Shown piece by piece: positions 11,601 to 24,513 of a stretch of 64,000 bases of DNA (its first letter is position 1; each line of letters starts with the position of its first letter). This DNA is from Acanthochromis polyacanthus (lineage: Eukaryota; Chordata; Actinopteri; Pomacentridae), in the NCBI RefSeq assembly GCF_021347895.1, contig NC_067132.1:26939757-27003756 (forward strand), in the 5' to 3' direction. Both the position numbers and the translations under genes were made by a program. Under the pieces are notes generated by a model. It saw nothing but the letters and a program-made list of their open reading frames with translations, ran no database searches and was not told where the DNA came from.

Positions 11601-14600
11601 GTTTTTTCAACATTATCTTTCCTTTTTCAACTCTTTCATAAATGTGTAACTCCTTCAGGGGATTCATAAGTGTCTTGGTGGCCTCCTCATTAGTCTCTGA
11701 ATATTCTGACTTATACTTTTTAATAACCTTTTCACAGAGCTGCCAGGAGAACTGATTCACCTGTGACTTCACCATCCAGTTACAGATAATCTCCATTTAT
11801 TTTATGTATATTTATTTGGCTTTACTTTGTAGAAGTCTGTTTTCATTTTGACATGAACTAGTCTTTTCTTTGTAAATTCTTGTCAAAAACGTAAGCTGTG
11901 TCAGCATGAACTTACCCACAGCAATTCCTAACCACATTCAGCACAGGGATGTAGACGTTTTATTAGTGAATCGTCATGTTTCACTGGATAATCTGCAACA
12001 TTCATTTATATATTGAAATACGGTTATTGAAGAATATGATTAACGGCTTTAAGTGGCTCTTAAATACATGCAGTATATTTCCAAATAATGTTTTCTTACC
12101 TGTAGATTTACTTTACTTTTAGACTAATTGATTCCTCATAGATAATAATTTAAAGTTGCCTGGATTCTCTAAGCATTAAAACAAAGTACAGACTTTTTTT
12201 GCAAAAGCAAACCTGCAACATACTTCGCTGATTTCTGATGCAACTCTGCCATTCTGTCTGTGAGCTTAAAAGTTGTTCTTTCCAAGTGTTACTAGGAGTT
12301 TTCTGAGCCAGACTGGGATGCTGCCGGAGCCATAATGGAGCTCTTAAGTTGGCTGTCGGCTTCTATTTTTTCCACGACGAATCCGGCAGAACACAGAAAT
12401 AAGGACACTTTCTAACACAGATTCTAAACACTTCTTCCACATTCTGGCAGCTTTCGATATTGAGTGCTACCATTTCCATGTTTTTTCTTTCTCATCTCCA
12501 TTTTCCTGCCACAGTCGCAACATGTTTTAACAATTATTACCACTTCTGACATGTTTAAACAGCCGAGTGGTAATTACAGTACATCTGGGTAAAGCTCTGA
12601 TATTTCTGACTTTGTACTAAATAATATCTGAAAGCAAACAACCCCCGAATCCGTCATTCAAGCTAAATAGGCGCAAATTTTCAGGCTGTTTTAATAATGC
12701 AAACGATTTTTTATTCCCTCTCTTGCCCGACTCTGCCTGTCTTACATCTGCCGGAGAACCAGTCGCTCAGTATGCAAATTATACTTGTTGTTGTGCTGTG
12801 TTTATGTCATGTGGGATGACTGGGAGCTATAGAAAACATTCCCATGGTAACAGCCATCAGACAGCTCAGAATGATGATTGGCAGAATGTAGTTCAATCAG
12901 CAAAACCAGGCTGTAAAATGCAAGAAAACAAACAGCCATGAGAAGAAGAAAGTAAAGTAAATGTAGTTTTCGGGTGTTTTTTTAAACATACTGTCTATAT
13001 CTTCCTCTTGTGAAATCTTGTAACTACTGCATATTATTCCCATTATTTTGCTTCTCAGAATATTTGCAAAACAGAAGTTCTTATTTATCTCAAGAATATA
13101 AAAAGTATTTAATATGATCTGAGTACATAAATAATTTTTTTTTTACATTTTTTAACCATACATGTGTTGTGTTGTTGTAAAGCTACCAGATCAGCTGAGC
13201 TATAAAGTAAAGAAAACGACTCATTTGAAAGAACTTGAGTCCTGCATGCGCCGCACTCACCTTAGCCGTAAAGACTCCATAAAGACTCGGTTGGTGCACT
13301 GCTGTGGAGGAATGGCCACATTAAGAGGCAATAAAACCCGCTGATGGCCGGCCGTGAGCCAGCGCCGACTTGTGAACCTCAGCTAGTCATGAATTAAAGA
13401 ACAAGAAGAAACTTCTGTCGTGCTAAATTATCCTGGTTTGCACAGACTGTCTTCATATCGATGCTGCCAGATTACAGAGAAAGTGGTGAAGGTCTGATTT
13501 TGTAAAAAGTCTTCACCACCTTGGAAGTTTTCTCCTTTTCATTGCTTTTCAACAGTGAATGATACTCAATTGAATTTGGCTTTTGTTTTGGAGAAGAATT
13601 TGCAGAAAAAAAACACTTTAATATCGCATGTTTAACACCCCTGCCTTAGAAGATTAATCTGCACAAACCTTCATCTTACATTGCTTTATTTAAATGCTCT
13701 AAATGTTTGTAATTTCAGGCTGAACCATGTCAATAATCAACAAATGAGCTGAAAGAAGCCTTTAAATTCTAAAGATTGCCTGAATCCAGTGCAAGATGTG
13801 CATTTTTAGTTCTTCCACGAGGCCTAAAATGCATAAAACATCCTGCAGCCCTGTTCTCGTTTCGTCAGCTGATGCCATAAGATACAATAACTATGATTTC
13901 ACACCTAATTCTGATCAAAACTCAGCCCGTCATTTTCAGCTGCTGTTAAGTTTGAGCAGCGCTAAACGGTGAGTATCCACGGTGTGGAGTGGAGCGCTGT
14001 TCTGAGTGGCTGCCTGATTACACAGTGCTGCTAATCAGTGTTGAAACATCTGTTAGCACAAGGACGTATTGAAAGAACAAACTGCTTAAAACAGAGCAGT
14101 CAAACAAAGACTGAGTTCCAGTTCATTAAGCACAGGGCTGCACACAGCGGGGAAAAAGTCATATTTTCCAGTGTAATAATTCTCTGTAATTGGAATCTAC
14201 CAATGAACAGATGAAAGGATTTGATGGACTCAAGGTTAACTTGATGTACATTCATCAGATTAGCTTTGAGGGTGCATAGGCATGGAGTTTATCACATTAT
14301 ACGCTCTGTAACGTGAGCACTGAGCTGCCTTATGGTTTGCAGTTTGAATACTATAGCATCAGTTCTCCAATAAACCAGCAGATGTTGCTGTCAGACAAGA
14401 TTTCAGCTTCACGGTGCTCACGTCTGCTCTGCAAACACCAACTCTCTGCTGTGCATCACGCTAAACCCATCAGAAATTAGATTTGTTGTCAATCTGTTCA
14501 CGATATGAGCCAGAAAGATTGAGAAAAACTGTTTCTGAAAGCCCAAGATGACATCCTCAACCCAAATATATTCAGTTTACTGTCACAGGCGAGGATAGAA

Positions 14601-15900
14601 ACCAGAAAACATTCAAATTTAAGAAGCTAAAATGAGGGAGTTTATGCAGTTTTTTTCTTAAACATTCAAATTGAGGCAATAAGGGGAAGTAAATCTGCTA
14701 CATTAGGTTTATCTCCATCAGTTTCATATCATTTTTTTGGGAATATACAGCACAACTTGTTTCAAAATTTAAGCATTTGACTGCTTATATGTTCTAAACA
14801 TCCATAATATATGTAACTATTTATCATGGAAGACTGGCAACTTGACATTTCAGATGTAGATATTATTTTGTCTGGCAGTTTCCCCAAGTTATCATTATCA
14901 CAAACACTGTCACTCTTTCATATGAAAAATCACAGGTGCACCGGCATGTTTTTTCATCTTTCTGTTCAAACCTGCAATCTTCCCCACTTTCCATCTTGAA
15001 ATGTTTACAGAAGCGAATGAAGGTTTGGTAAAAGCTTCCCGCCCTGCCGTGTCTTCAAGCTTATGTTTCCCAGCCTCATGTTTCCTATAGAAAAAGAGCT
15101 CGTAGTCTTTTGAGAAGCTGGTGAAAATGTCTTGACAACACATGTTGGCAGGAGTATTGTACCCCGCTGCCCTGATACCTTGACTGGATTCTCACATTGG
15201 GTTTCCATGACAACTCAGCTTGAAGGGTTTGATAGAGAAGCGGCCGATGACGTCTCTCCTTAATGATTCACTGGACCCAAATTTTTTTTTTTTAAAAAGT
15301 TGAATTGAATGCTTCAGAATGGTTGGATCTTTCAGTAAACATGTTTACCAAGAGCTGAATGATACCTGGACAGAACCTTGCGTCTGTTATTCAATCTCCT
15401 CACACCATCCTTTATAATCCCTCAAGGAGCCACTTCTTCACAGGGAGGGGACAAATGTGCACAACATGCTTTTTGAGGAAGCCGAGTAATTCACAGTAAT
15501 TTCGATTATTAAAGCCCAGCTAAAGGTGAGCAAAAATTACAGATGTGTGACTTTCATAAATTCATCTAAAACATCTAACACTTGATCTTTTTGTTGAGTG
15601 ATTGGGTCAAAAATGCTCTGATTGTGCACTCACTCCTCAGGCGCTTGATTAACTGATCTCCTAACGAGCCTTTTCCACTAATGAAACATAAGAACTTAAA
15701 TGAAGTCAGAGTGGCTTTCTTAACCCTTATAGCCCGACGGACGCACTTTGCATCCAAATTAACGTCCCTTCCGTTCAGGTCAATGGCTGTAGAAGCATTT
15801 ATTGCAGCAGGTGGTCTCGCATATCGAATAAAACGGCATAACTGGAGCTTTCACTTTACACCTCCAAGTTTAAAACAACTGTGAAGTACAATAAAAATGG
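11601..15900. other. Intergenic; candidate non-coding conserved block at 12640-12960
   Basis: No gene is seen. The stretch 12640-12960 is less AT-rich and carries an octamer-like ATGCAAAT (about 12772-12779) and a CCCATGGTAACAG half X-box (about 12841-12853) in otherwise unique sequence, a texture common in enhancers. The rest is AT-rich with short open frames of no recognisable content. Confidence 0.3.
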
Positions 15901-15904
15901 ATTT

Positions 15905-16850
15905 TCACCATGTAGGAAATTGTCCACACTTCTCAGAAAATTAGAAACATTGTGAAAAAGTTTCTGCAAGAAAGTGAAAATTTACTAAATCATAAACTCA
16001 TTCCACATGAAGTTGAGTGTTTCAAGCATTTTTTCTATTTTAGCTTTGATAATCATAGCCTACAGCTTAGTAAGTTTTAAAAAGCGTACCTCAAAATAGT
16101 TGTTTGAGTAAGATACTGTTCAAACAGCATGACTATCTGTGTATGTCTCAGCCTCGTTCAGTGTTAACCACAATAATACAGAAACCTGCTGACTTGAAGG
16201 TTGTCCATAAGATGATTGACGAAGCCTTCCACAATGAACCACAGAAGGTCATTGCTGAAAAGGCTGACCGTTGACAGTGCTGTATTGAAACAGTAGGTAG
16301 GAAAAGATGCAAAGCAACAGAGAGGAGTGCAGCCTTGAGAGATTGTTGACAAAATTGGACTCAAGAACTCTGGAAAGCTTCACCAGCAGTGGACTGAGGT
16401 TGCTGTCAACCAGTCAAGCAGTGATATCTTCAGATAGGTATCTAAAGCATTTATAATATTATGACATGCCTGAACCACAGACAACATCATAAGGTCTTAC
16501 CTGGACTCAGTAGAAGATGAACTGGTGTGTTGTTCAGTGGTCCAAAGTCTTTTCAGATGAAAGTAGATTTCACATTTCATTCAGAAATCAAGATCCTTGC
16601 ATCTGGAGAAAGAGTGGAGAGCCACAGAATCCAGGATTTATGAAGATTTATGAAGTCCGGTGTGATGTTTCCGCAGTTTGTGGTGATTTTTAGTCCAATG
16701 TCATCTACTGGTGTTGCTCCACTGAGTCCAAAGTCAATGCAGCGTCAATGAATTCTTTTGGCCACTGCATCTCTGTAGCACCATAATACTTCATGCATGA
16801 TAGTTTTGTGACACAATTTACTATTTAATAATTGCACTTGGCTGTATTTC
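15905..16850 (+). pseudogene. Dead Tc1-like transposase
   Basis: A heavily decayed Tc1/mariner-superfamily element. Around 16548-16632 one frame still reads VFSDESRFHISF, then DPCIWRKSGEP, which matches the segment holding the first catalytic aspartate of DD34E transposases (SDES). Upstream, 16180-16400 retains the remains of the helix-turn-helix DNA-binding part (codons resembling KVIAEKA and later LESFTSSGLRL-like debris). The second D and the E are not recoverable, and many stops and shifts interrupt the frame. The left edge (TTGTCCACACTTCTCAG) may be the terminal repeat; the right end is unclear. It is not functional. Confidence 0.75.
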
Positions 16851-17610
16851 TATTTTGATTTCATTTTGACCCCTACATTATGCTTCCAATTTTGTGAGGA
16901 GACATAAATTAAATCTATCCTCCTGACACATCTGAGTGTAACAAAGCTTAATTAGAGAAAACTATTTGCTTCTCGAAAAACTAATTTGTTGCAAGGAGAG
17001 GTGTAAGGTAGCGTAGTGATGCTGTGGGAGGACAAAACACAGTGCTGGCAGCTGGGAGAATAGATAACGGAGAATAAACAACCTCCAAAGAAGAAAAGAA
17101 CTGGGATAAAGAGCACAAAACAGTGGAGGAGAAACTTTAAAAGAGTTGTACTGAACAGGTCGGTATTAACAGTTAGTACAGAGCTGCATTGTGCTGCTTT
17201 CAGAGCAAATAATTACATTTTTCTTTTGAACTTCAGTATTGATGAGTTATTGATGATCTCTGAATTGAAAGAAATATAAATATCTTAGTGCAGTGAATGT
17301 GTCTCAGTGGTTGTAGTAGAAAGAAGTCTGTATCGGGAAGGTCCAGTCACTGGTAAATCAGTACTCTCGGATATAACTACACCATGAAGACTAAAGAGCA
17401 CTTCAAGCAACTCTGTGAAAAGGTTATTAAAAAGCATAAATCTAAGGATACAAGAAAATTTCCATGTCACTGACTATCCCTTGGAGTGCCGTTAAATCCA
17501 TCATTACGAAATGAAAAAAACATGGTGCATAGATCTGCCGAGAGCAGCCGTCCACAAAAACTGAGTGACCGAGTAAGAGACAATCTAGCGGGGAGGCAAC
17601 CAAGACGCCC
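16851..17610. other. Intergenic, no gene seen
   Basis: AT-rich, apparently unique sequence between two mobile elements. No coding frame or motif stands out. Confidence 0.35.
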
Positions 17611-18440
17611 ATGTCTGTCTGCTGTCTGTCTGTTTGCAACATTACTCAAAAATGGACTAAAGCAGGGATGTCAAACTCATTCCACAAAGGGCCGGTGTGG
17701 CTGCAGGTTTTTGTTCCAACTAAGCAGCATCACACCAGACCTGACTCATTTAATCAACCAATCTCAGTCTCCAGACAGGTGATTGGTCAGACTGTGTGCT
17801 CTAGGCTACAGCATTTAGTTCCAACATATCTACAGCACACGGTCTAACCAATCACCCGTCTGGAGACTGAGATCGGTTGATTAAATGAGTCAGGTCTGGT
17901 GTGACGCTGCTTAGTTGGAACAAAAACCTGCAGCCACACCGGCCCTTTGTGGAATGAGTTTGACATCCCTGGACTAAAGGATTTGGATGAAATTTTCAGG
18001 GAAGGTCAGAAATGACACAAGGACCAACTGATTAGATTTTGGTTGTGATGCAGCTTATAGACTGGATCCATGGATTTGTTAAAGATTTGTTTTTACAAGA
18101 TAGCGACACGGCATCACTGTAACAATGACAGATGAACACTACATCAGCCGCCTGCTGAGGATCACATGACTGTGATCCTACCATAAATCGACCACTGTGG
18201 ACTTATCAGGAATTATCTGTCGGCAATGATACAAGAAAAAATTGATTAAATTGTGGGGGTGTTTCTGAGTCCCATCAATTCCCGCCGCCCCATACATTTA
18301 GATCACGTGATTCGGTATCCGTACATAACGTACACATGCATAACACACGCCTGTGCTCAGCGCAAGCTCATTTTGTTTGCGGGTACATCTATATTAAATA
18401 GCCACATTCTATGTTGCTGTGACTGACGACTGAGCAGCCT
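17611..18440 (+). repeat. R1 interspersed repeat, copy B (interrupted)
   Basis: R1 is my label for a family of about 630 bp present five times in this window. Shared landmarks are GTCTGTCTGTCTGTTAGCAA, GATGAAATTTTCAGGGAAGG, TCAGAAATGACACAAGGACC, ATTGTGGGGGTGTTTCTGAG and GAGCAGCCTTGG. Full copies have inverted ends based on ACTCCACCAAGG. This copy lacks its left end and most of its right end, and is split by a foldback MITE at 17663-17971. No coding frame is shared between copies. Confidence 0.85.
17663..17971. mobile_element. Foldback hAT-type MITE inside R1 copy B
   Basis: A 309-bp almost perfect palindrome starting CAGGGATGTCAAACTCATTC and ending with its inverted complement. The arms pair for roughly 135 bases around a spacer of about 35 bases (about 17800-17835). 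Direct 8-bp repeats GACTAAAG flank it (17655-17662 and 17972-17979), the hallmark of hAT insertion, and the CAGGG...CCCTG ends agree. Other R1 copies show the uninterrupted empty site, so the insertion is younger than the spread of R1. It has no coding capacity and would need a transposase in trans. Confidence 0.93.
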
Positions 18441-19675
18441 TGGAACATTTGTGATCATCTACTCAACGACCACTGAAAAAAAGTTGCTTTTGTGACTTGC
18501 ATCGTTTTCAAGCACCTGCATGTTGTCTCCAATCAAACTAAACCAATGTACTGTGAAGTTTGATCCAGTTTTAAAGTGCCAGAAGTTTATAACTAAAATA
18601 CAGGAAACAAAAACACAATAGTATGTAATTATTGTCCACTTTTCTACACCAAACGGCTGAGCGTGGTGGCTTCCGAACAGAATTCCTTTTGCCAAAACTC
18701 AAATTTGTTTTTGTTTCTCACAACTGACTCACATGTTTTCGTGGTCGCTGTGCAGTAGATGTGAAAGTTTAATGAATCTGTTCTAACAAACCACAATACC
18801 AGAGTCTTTTTTAATGAAACTGGATATGTATATATGCATATACAAGGTGCTTGGAATAAAAGCTTTCCCAAAATGCTGTTCTACTTAAAGTCTGAATGTC
18901 AAGTGAATAAAGAAACCTTATCACTCATACTGTTTTCATCCAGTTTACATTCAAAAGTATTTCGATGGCTTTTATGCACCTGGCTTTCTGTCAGAAATGA
19001 AATTAAGAGCTCTCTTTGCCATATGTAATAACAGAAGGACCGTCTAGCCATTTACATTTAGATGGATGCTTTTGCTGCTGGCTCAAACTTCTGACATTAA
19101 AGTTGGTGAAATGTAAATCAGGAGCAAAAAGCTCAGCTGCACGACTCTGGTCCAACATCAAAGTTTAGTTTTCAGTTAAGTGGATCAGACAGAAGTTATA
19201 ATGAATTCAGCGCATCCTTTCAGACTTCTACGAGTCACATTTTTATAGTTCTAGCATCTACTGGGATATTCAAGTTCATCTTCTTTAAGTTAAAATTAAA
19301 ACATCGTCATAGGTGGCTGAGGATCAATGCAAATACGGTATATGTCAAAAATGCCCATTAATTTATCACGACGATTCCATATAAACTTGATTTTTGGTCC
19401 ATTATATCGGAATGTTACTTGTATTTCTACTGAAAAAGGCAACATTGAAAGGTGTTTTGCTCTAGAAAACCTGCTGCTGATCATTAAACAAAGTAGGAAT
19501 GCAAATTTTAAACTATTTTCTTGACCGATAATTGGTAGCATTATCAATCAATAATCCATGAATCCATAAAAACAATTTAGTAAAGTAGTCTTCATCCTGA
19601 TAGACATATTTGTAATGACAGTTGAGTTTTACTTAGTTACATCAACTATTTGACTTTAGAAACACTGTCTTTTTA
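18441..19675. other. Intergenic, no gene seen
   Basis: AT-rich and not obviously repetitive. Several short frames on both strands have no recognisable content. Confidence 0.35.
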
Positions 19676-19790
19676 CAGGGTGTCCCTAAAGTCTGGACAC
19701 GTAGGAAATCTCATCATTTTGCTTTCACAGATTACATATGGCTTTGTCAAAAGAAGAAAGAGTTGAACTGGTGCTGCTTCATGAAGAATT
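19676..19790 (+). mobile_element. 5' end fragment of a mariner/Tc1-like transposon
   Basis: The terminus-like GGGTGTCCCTAAAGTCTGGA is followed 60 bases later by an ATG at 19738 opening MALSKEERVELVLLHEE, which resembles the first residues of an IS630/Tc1/mariner-type transposase (helix leading into the HTH). After about 17 codons the resemblance stops and the frame continues as unrelated hydrophobic residues. No matching right end was found, so this is a truncated remnant. Confidence 0.5.
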
Positions 19791-21050
19791 TTACTTGCAC
19801 AGTTACATTTTTATGTCAACAAACAGGCTAAATGTGTCCCCGAACAACTTTTGGTCAACTTTCTCCTCTGTAGACTGTTTTCAAGCCACGCTGCATGTCT
19901 TGTTTTTCTTGGAGTTTTTTTTTTTTTGTATCAGTTATGCTTTATTTTCCTTTCTATTTTTCAAATTTGTTTCCACACTTGTGTCCTCTCTGGTCGTGGA
20001 AACACAGCCAGCAATTCAGCCGAAGTCTCAAATGTTTTGTCTTCGAGTTTTCATTAGTTGTTGGTCGCTGCTGAGCCTCACGTCCGTGCCATTCAACGCA
20101 GAATTCGTATTTAATGGTTAATTTTTGGCATAGAAAATATGGTTACTTTGATGAAATATCACAGTTTGATTGTTTCCACACATGAGTAGATCAAGTGTCG
20201 TCAGAAAACTGAAAATCTGATGATTTTTATTCAGTTTTTAGTTTGTAGCTCTGAAAAATTATATATTTGTTGAGATTTTTTTTTAAATACATGGCATACC
20301 TTTCAAACCTTTGTTTCCGAGGTTAATATGAAGAGAAAATTAATTTTATGTTTGAAGGAGAGCTTATTTCAACCAGTTAGAACAGAGCAGGCACAATAAA
20401 CAAAGTCAAATTATTTTTCATCTCTCTCAATATCTCCTGAGAAATTTTGTCCAAGTGATACATTCGCCTGTCTTTGTTTTTGCGTTACCAAAAACGTTTT
20501 ATTCTACATTTCAATTTCCTTTCCATTCATCTGGTTAGCACCAAACCCACACAGTTAAAGGCTTTAAAAGTCAAGGTGGTAAATGTGACATTTACTTGCC
20601 CAGCTGCATCATGTTGTCCTAAAACTCTGTGTAATGATCAGTTTGTGCATTTGTCTCAGCGTAGCAACACCACACTTCTGTCTGAGCACTTCTTAGCGAC
20701 GCAGTCAAACGAGGACAGCGAGTCAGGAAAACAATCTCATGATCTCAAGAGTTTACCAAGAAAACAACCATTTGAAACACTTAAAAAACGACCAGAGCTG
20801 TCGCTTTCCTGCTGAGGACAACTGTAGCTAATGAGCTTTCCTCCTTTCTAAATTGTTCACATCTGCATGCTGGGTGCAAACACTGGTTCTCTGTCATCTT
20901 GGTGATCGATCTTCATCCCAGAAACTTCCCAAAGCTGCTGGAGTCTGAACCCTAGCAACAGTGACCAAGCATTTGTCGAGACGGATAAACGCAGCGAGGT
21001 GTCAGGGCTGGTCCGTTTGTGCGTTAATACAATAACAGAATGTGACACAT
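19791..21050. other. Intergenic, no gene seen
   Basis: AT-rich sequence. The 127-codon frame that starts at 19738 continues here as Phe/Leu-rich residues encoded by T-runs and is not a credible protein. The frame at 20474-20815 has no recognisable domain. Confidence 0.35.
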
Positions 21051-21770
21051 GCTCTCTGGATATTGTCCACTTAGCGGCATTTGCATCCTGTCCTGCCTTT
21101 TAAATGATGACGCATCAAACGCAGGGGGAAAATGCTGATTCACTCCATGTCCTCATTTCATTAGATTTTATTTCCCCCCCCGTCTCTGTGTGTTTGCTAA
21201 ATGAGGCCAGGAGTAATTTGGTAATATTTGATCCAACCGTAGAGGCAAGTATGAGCATATTACCATGGATGGCACGCCTCAGTCATCCAGCAAATTACCC
21301 AGATATACAAAAGAGACGGTGCTAATGAGAGGGAGGGATGGATGCAAAGGCAGATCCAGCTCACAGCAGCTGCATTCAAGTCTAATTGTCCATCAGCTAA
21401 TAATGCATGCGTGCTTCCTTTTATTTGCTCGCTTCTTGGCCAAATGAAATGTTGGCTTGGAATAGAAATTCAAGGAAAATGAATCCGATTTGCACTTGGT
21501 GGCTGACAGTGGATTGTTTGTCGGCTCGTCAAAGGATGAGTTTATCACGTACACTCACAGATTTCAAACATTTGTTGAAACGTGGTTGCATTTGTGCAAG
21601 TGGATGATGATCCAGAGGTCGGACTCTTCCCCAGCTATCGAGGCTGAAAGTATATTTTTTCTCCTTCACCTGCTCAACCACGTTTCAGACTGCAACAATC
21701 CGTCCTCCTCTTTGTGGAATTGCTTTTAGTGTGTGACGGATCCCACTTCCACCTCAGAGTGGCGTTAAAT
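21051..21770. promoter_or_regulatory. Candidate conserved non-coding block
   Basis: A unique, GC-balanced stretch with several ATTTGCAT/ATGCAAA-type and TAAT-type motifs (for example CTAATTGTCCATCAG and GCTAATAATGCATGC near 21380-21410). It has no repeat signature and no credible frame. The texture resembles developmental enhancers. This is inference from composition only. Confidence 0.25.
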
Positions 21771-22365
21771 GGTAAACCCAGCATGGACATTCACATAAAA
21801 AAAAAAACGAGAAAGAAAATCACAAATTGTGGCAACTTGAAATGATTAGCGACCCTTAGTTTACTGTCCTTGACTGACTGATTTTTTTCTCTGCAGTGTG
21901 TGATTTTGTAATTCTTTAAAAACTGCACAAACTCAACAAGACTTCTGACGTTGAATGTAAGTGTGACATGCACCACTTTGACTTTACGAACTTCATGTCC
22001 ATTAGAAACCTGTTGACAAAAAGTTATAGGATTTAGTTCAACTTCAACACAGATGTGTTTAGTTTCAGTAGACTTCATGCTGTCATCAGGCTGCTTCATC
22101 TGATGATAAATATGGTTTCTACAGTATTTATGCCACCCGTAAATCTATCTGGATAATGTACACATTTACATTCAGCGAGCTTTTGCTTAAGTTTTTTTTT
22201 TCTTTTAGGTGTTAGAACACTTTGTGACCACCATCACCATTCAGTTTCAATAAACGGGAAGTAGTCAACAACATTTCTCTTACCAGTGAAGACAAAGCTA
22301 TTTATGAAGCACCTTTAATGTTAACACTGGTTGAACCAAAGTGTTTCACAATTAAAAGAAACGAT

Positions 22366-22500
22366 GAGATGGATGGATGGATGGCTGGATGGACGGATGG
22401 ATGGATGGATAGATGGATGCAATCAATGGATGGATGATCAACAGATGTTCGGATGGATGGTGGATGGACAAACGGATGGATGGATGGATGGACGGACAGA
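22366..22500 (+). repeat. GGAT microsatellite
   Basis: An imperfect tandem array of GGAT/GATG units with interruptions. It produces a spurious Met/Asp/Gly/Trp-rich frame. Such arrays are often the tails of fish retroelements, but no element body is recognisable upstream. Confidence 0.85.
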
Positions 22501-23170
22501 TCAGGATTGGAACAGTTCTACTGTTTAAATCAGCTAAAGAATAATTTTGTTACACATATTTTCCTTTCAAAGAAAAATGTACTTTAAAATTTAAAAAAAA
22601 AAGATTTTAAAGACTTTTCAGGTTTGTTAAAATACAAATTATATCAAGTAAGGTCAGAAAAAATTCCACATAGACTGTTTTTTTTTTAAAAGCGCAAAGC
22701 TAAACACAATGACCACATCAAAAATCTGTATTTTTTTATAGTACTTCATAAATTTTAAAATATGTGGCCACAAAATTACATTGTTTTTCTGCATCTAAAT
22801 CAGCTAGAAATACCGTTTTTTTCACAGACATTCACCTTTATTTGAAAGAAAAATAATTTTCTTTTGCAGATTGATTTTAAATACCCAGTAAAATGAGAAA
22901 AAATATACATTTGGAGTGTTCAATAAAATGACAAAACTGTAATTTTTCCCTTCAAATATTTGTATTTTTTTCTTCTTTGTACCCTCATTGTTTTGTTGAA
23001 TTATACATGATATCTAGTGGAATTCTAAAAATCCCACACATGACGTCCATATCCAAAATCAGTATTTAGTTTTTTCAACAGAAATTAATTCTTTTATCAT
23101 GTCTAGTCATGGATTACACAGTTTTATTGCATTTAAATCTGCTTCAAATATTACTATTTCACAGATATTG
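22501..23170. other. AT-rich low-complexity block
   Basis: Very AT-rich sequence with repeated phrases such as CTGTAATTTTTCCC, AAATCAGCTA and CACAGACATT/CACAGATATT. It may be an eroded MITE cluster, but boundaries and ends cannot be set by eye. Confidence 0.35.
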
Positions 23171-24510
23171 GTTGTTATTTTCTCAGTTGCACCCTCACTG
23201 CCAGAATTTCTCTATTTTTCTGCGGATTTCTCATTGGTTTTAGAGCGTGAAGGGTAACAGAATGCATTAATTCATACCCTACGCAGCACATCTCAGCAGT
23301 GACATAACAAGCAGCCGTTAGTTTGTGTGTGTTTGTGCTGCTGCTGCTGATCTGAGCAGCTTGACTCGTGGTAAATAAGTGTGGAGGCGGCCGGAGCTTC
23401 AGCTGCTCTGATTGTCCTGGTTGGCTAATGGTCATGAACTGCAAAGTGTGAACAAGTCGGAGGGGGAAACACACTGTCATGAATACCGCCACGAAAGAAA
23501 ACAGCACCTCTGAAGTGTTAGAATCAAAAACCGCCGGAGGAAGTCGGGTGGAATTAACACTTGTTGAAATTGCGCAGCTGTGTTGTTTGTCTGGTGGGCG
23601 CAGCCGCTGATTTATCCGACTGCTTCTTCCCAGCGGATTGGTTTTAATTGCGGGGAGCAATGGGATGATGGCACTGAGTAACCCTTGGAAAATGAAAGAA
23701 ATGCGTGCTGGTGTGGGCCTCCATCTAACCTAATTGCAGAGCTGCTGCAGGGGTGGACTGCGGGCGCCATTTGCTGCTTTTATGAAACAGCCTTATCAGA
23801 TGCCATTACCTTTTCAGTGGCAATAAGCAGGACCTGAGCTGGGGGAGGCAAAAACAATGCAAACCCAACAAACTGCAGCTATAATTAACCTCTGAACTGG
23901 CATTTTAGCTCGAGATTGATTGTACATTCTCGATAACGCTGCACTAAATGTCCTTAATCTTTGCATCTGTCTGCCAAATTCAACTTTAAAGCACAGCCAA
24001 TTATCCAAAAATCTCCACCTGGATTGGTTCTAACAGAACAATCCCCAACAATTACATGTGGAGCATTGCAGTCAGCTTCCATTTGGGCCATTTTCTTCCA
24101 TAACGTGGTTCGAGCACATCACCATGTGGCTTTATTGTAATTGCCTACATAATTCGGTGCGACTGCAGGAACTTTAACGCACGGCGCTGAACTGGCTGGA
24201 TGTGCTTTCATTCAACATTTCGCTTTTTATTTCAGCCTGCAGATGAAAAACGAGCAGTGTTTGCGTTGGAGGATTGTTACTCCGTGTGTGATCTCTGGAA
24301 GCAGGTGCAGAGTTTACATTCTGTCTGTGGCTGCTGTGATGAGGTTTGAACGTACAGCTGAGACCAGAGAACAGCCAGGTGGACGAAAACATATTAATGG
24401 TCAAATCTGAAAAGGAAAACAGGAGCTTAATGAGATGCTCAGAGTTTAATAATGAGGGTGAGTTCTAAAACTGCAGGATGTTGCAGCGAGTTGATGAAGC
24501 GCCTTCATTC
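23171..24510. promoter_or_regulatory. Candidate conserved non-coding block
   Basis: About 1.3 kb of unique, GC-balanced DNA between low-complexity sequence and an R1 copy. It holds several TAATT cores (CTATAATTAACC near 23879, CCTAATTGCAG near 23729, TTGTAATTGCC near 24135) and ATGCAAA motifs. The 161-codon - strand frame at 23175-23660 has no recognisable domain and no splice-like context. Regulatory function is inferred from texture and not shown. Confidence 0.3.
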
Positions 24511-24513
24511 CTT

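Noticed and set aside
22331..22528. 65-codon Met/Asp/Gly/Trp-rich frame
   Set aside because: Translation of a GGAT microsatellite.
23175..23660. 161-codon - strand frame
   Set aside because: No recognisable domain and no homology I can recall; more likely unique non-coding DNA.
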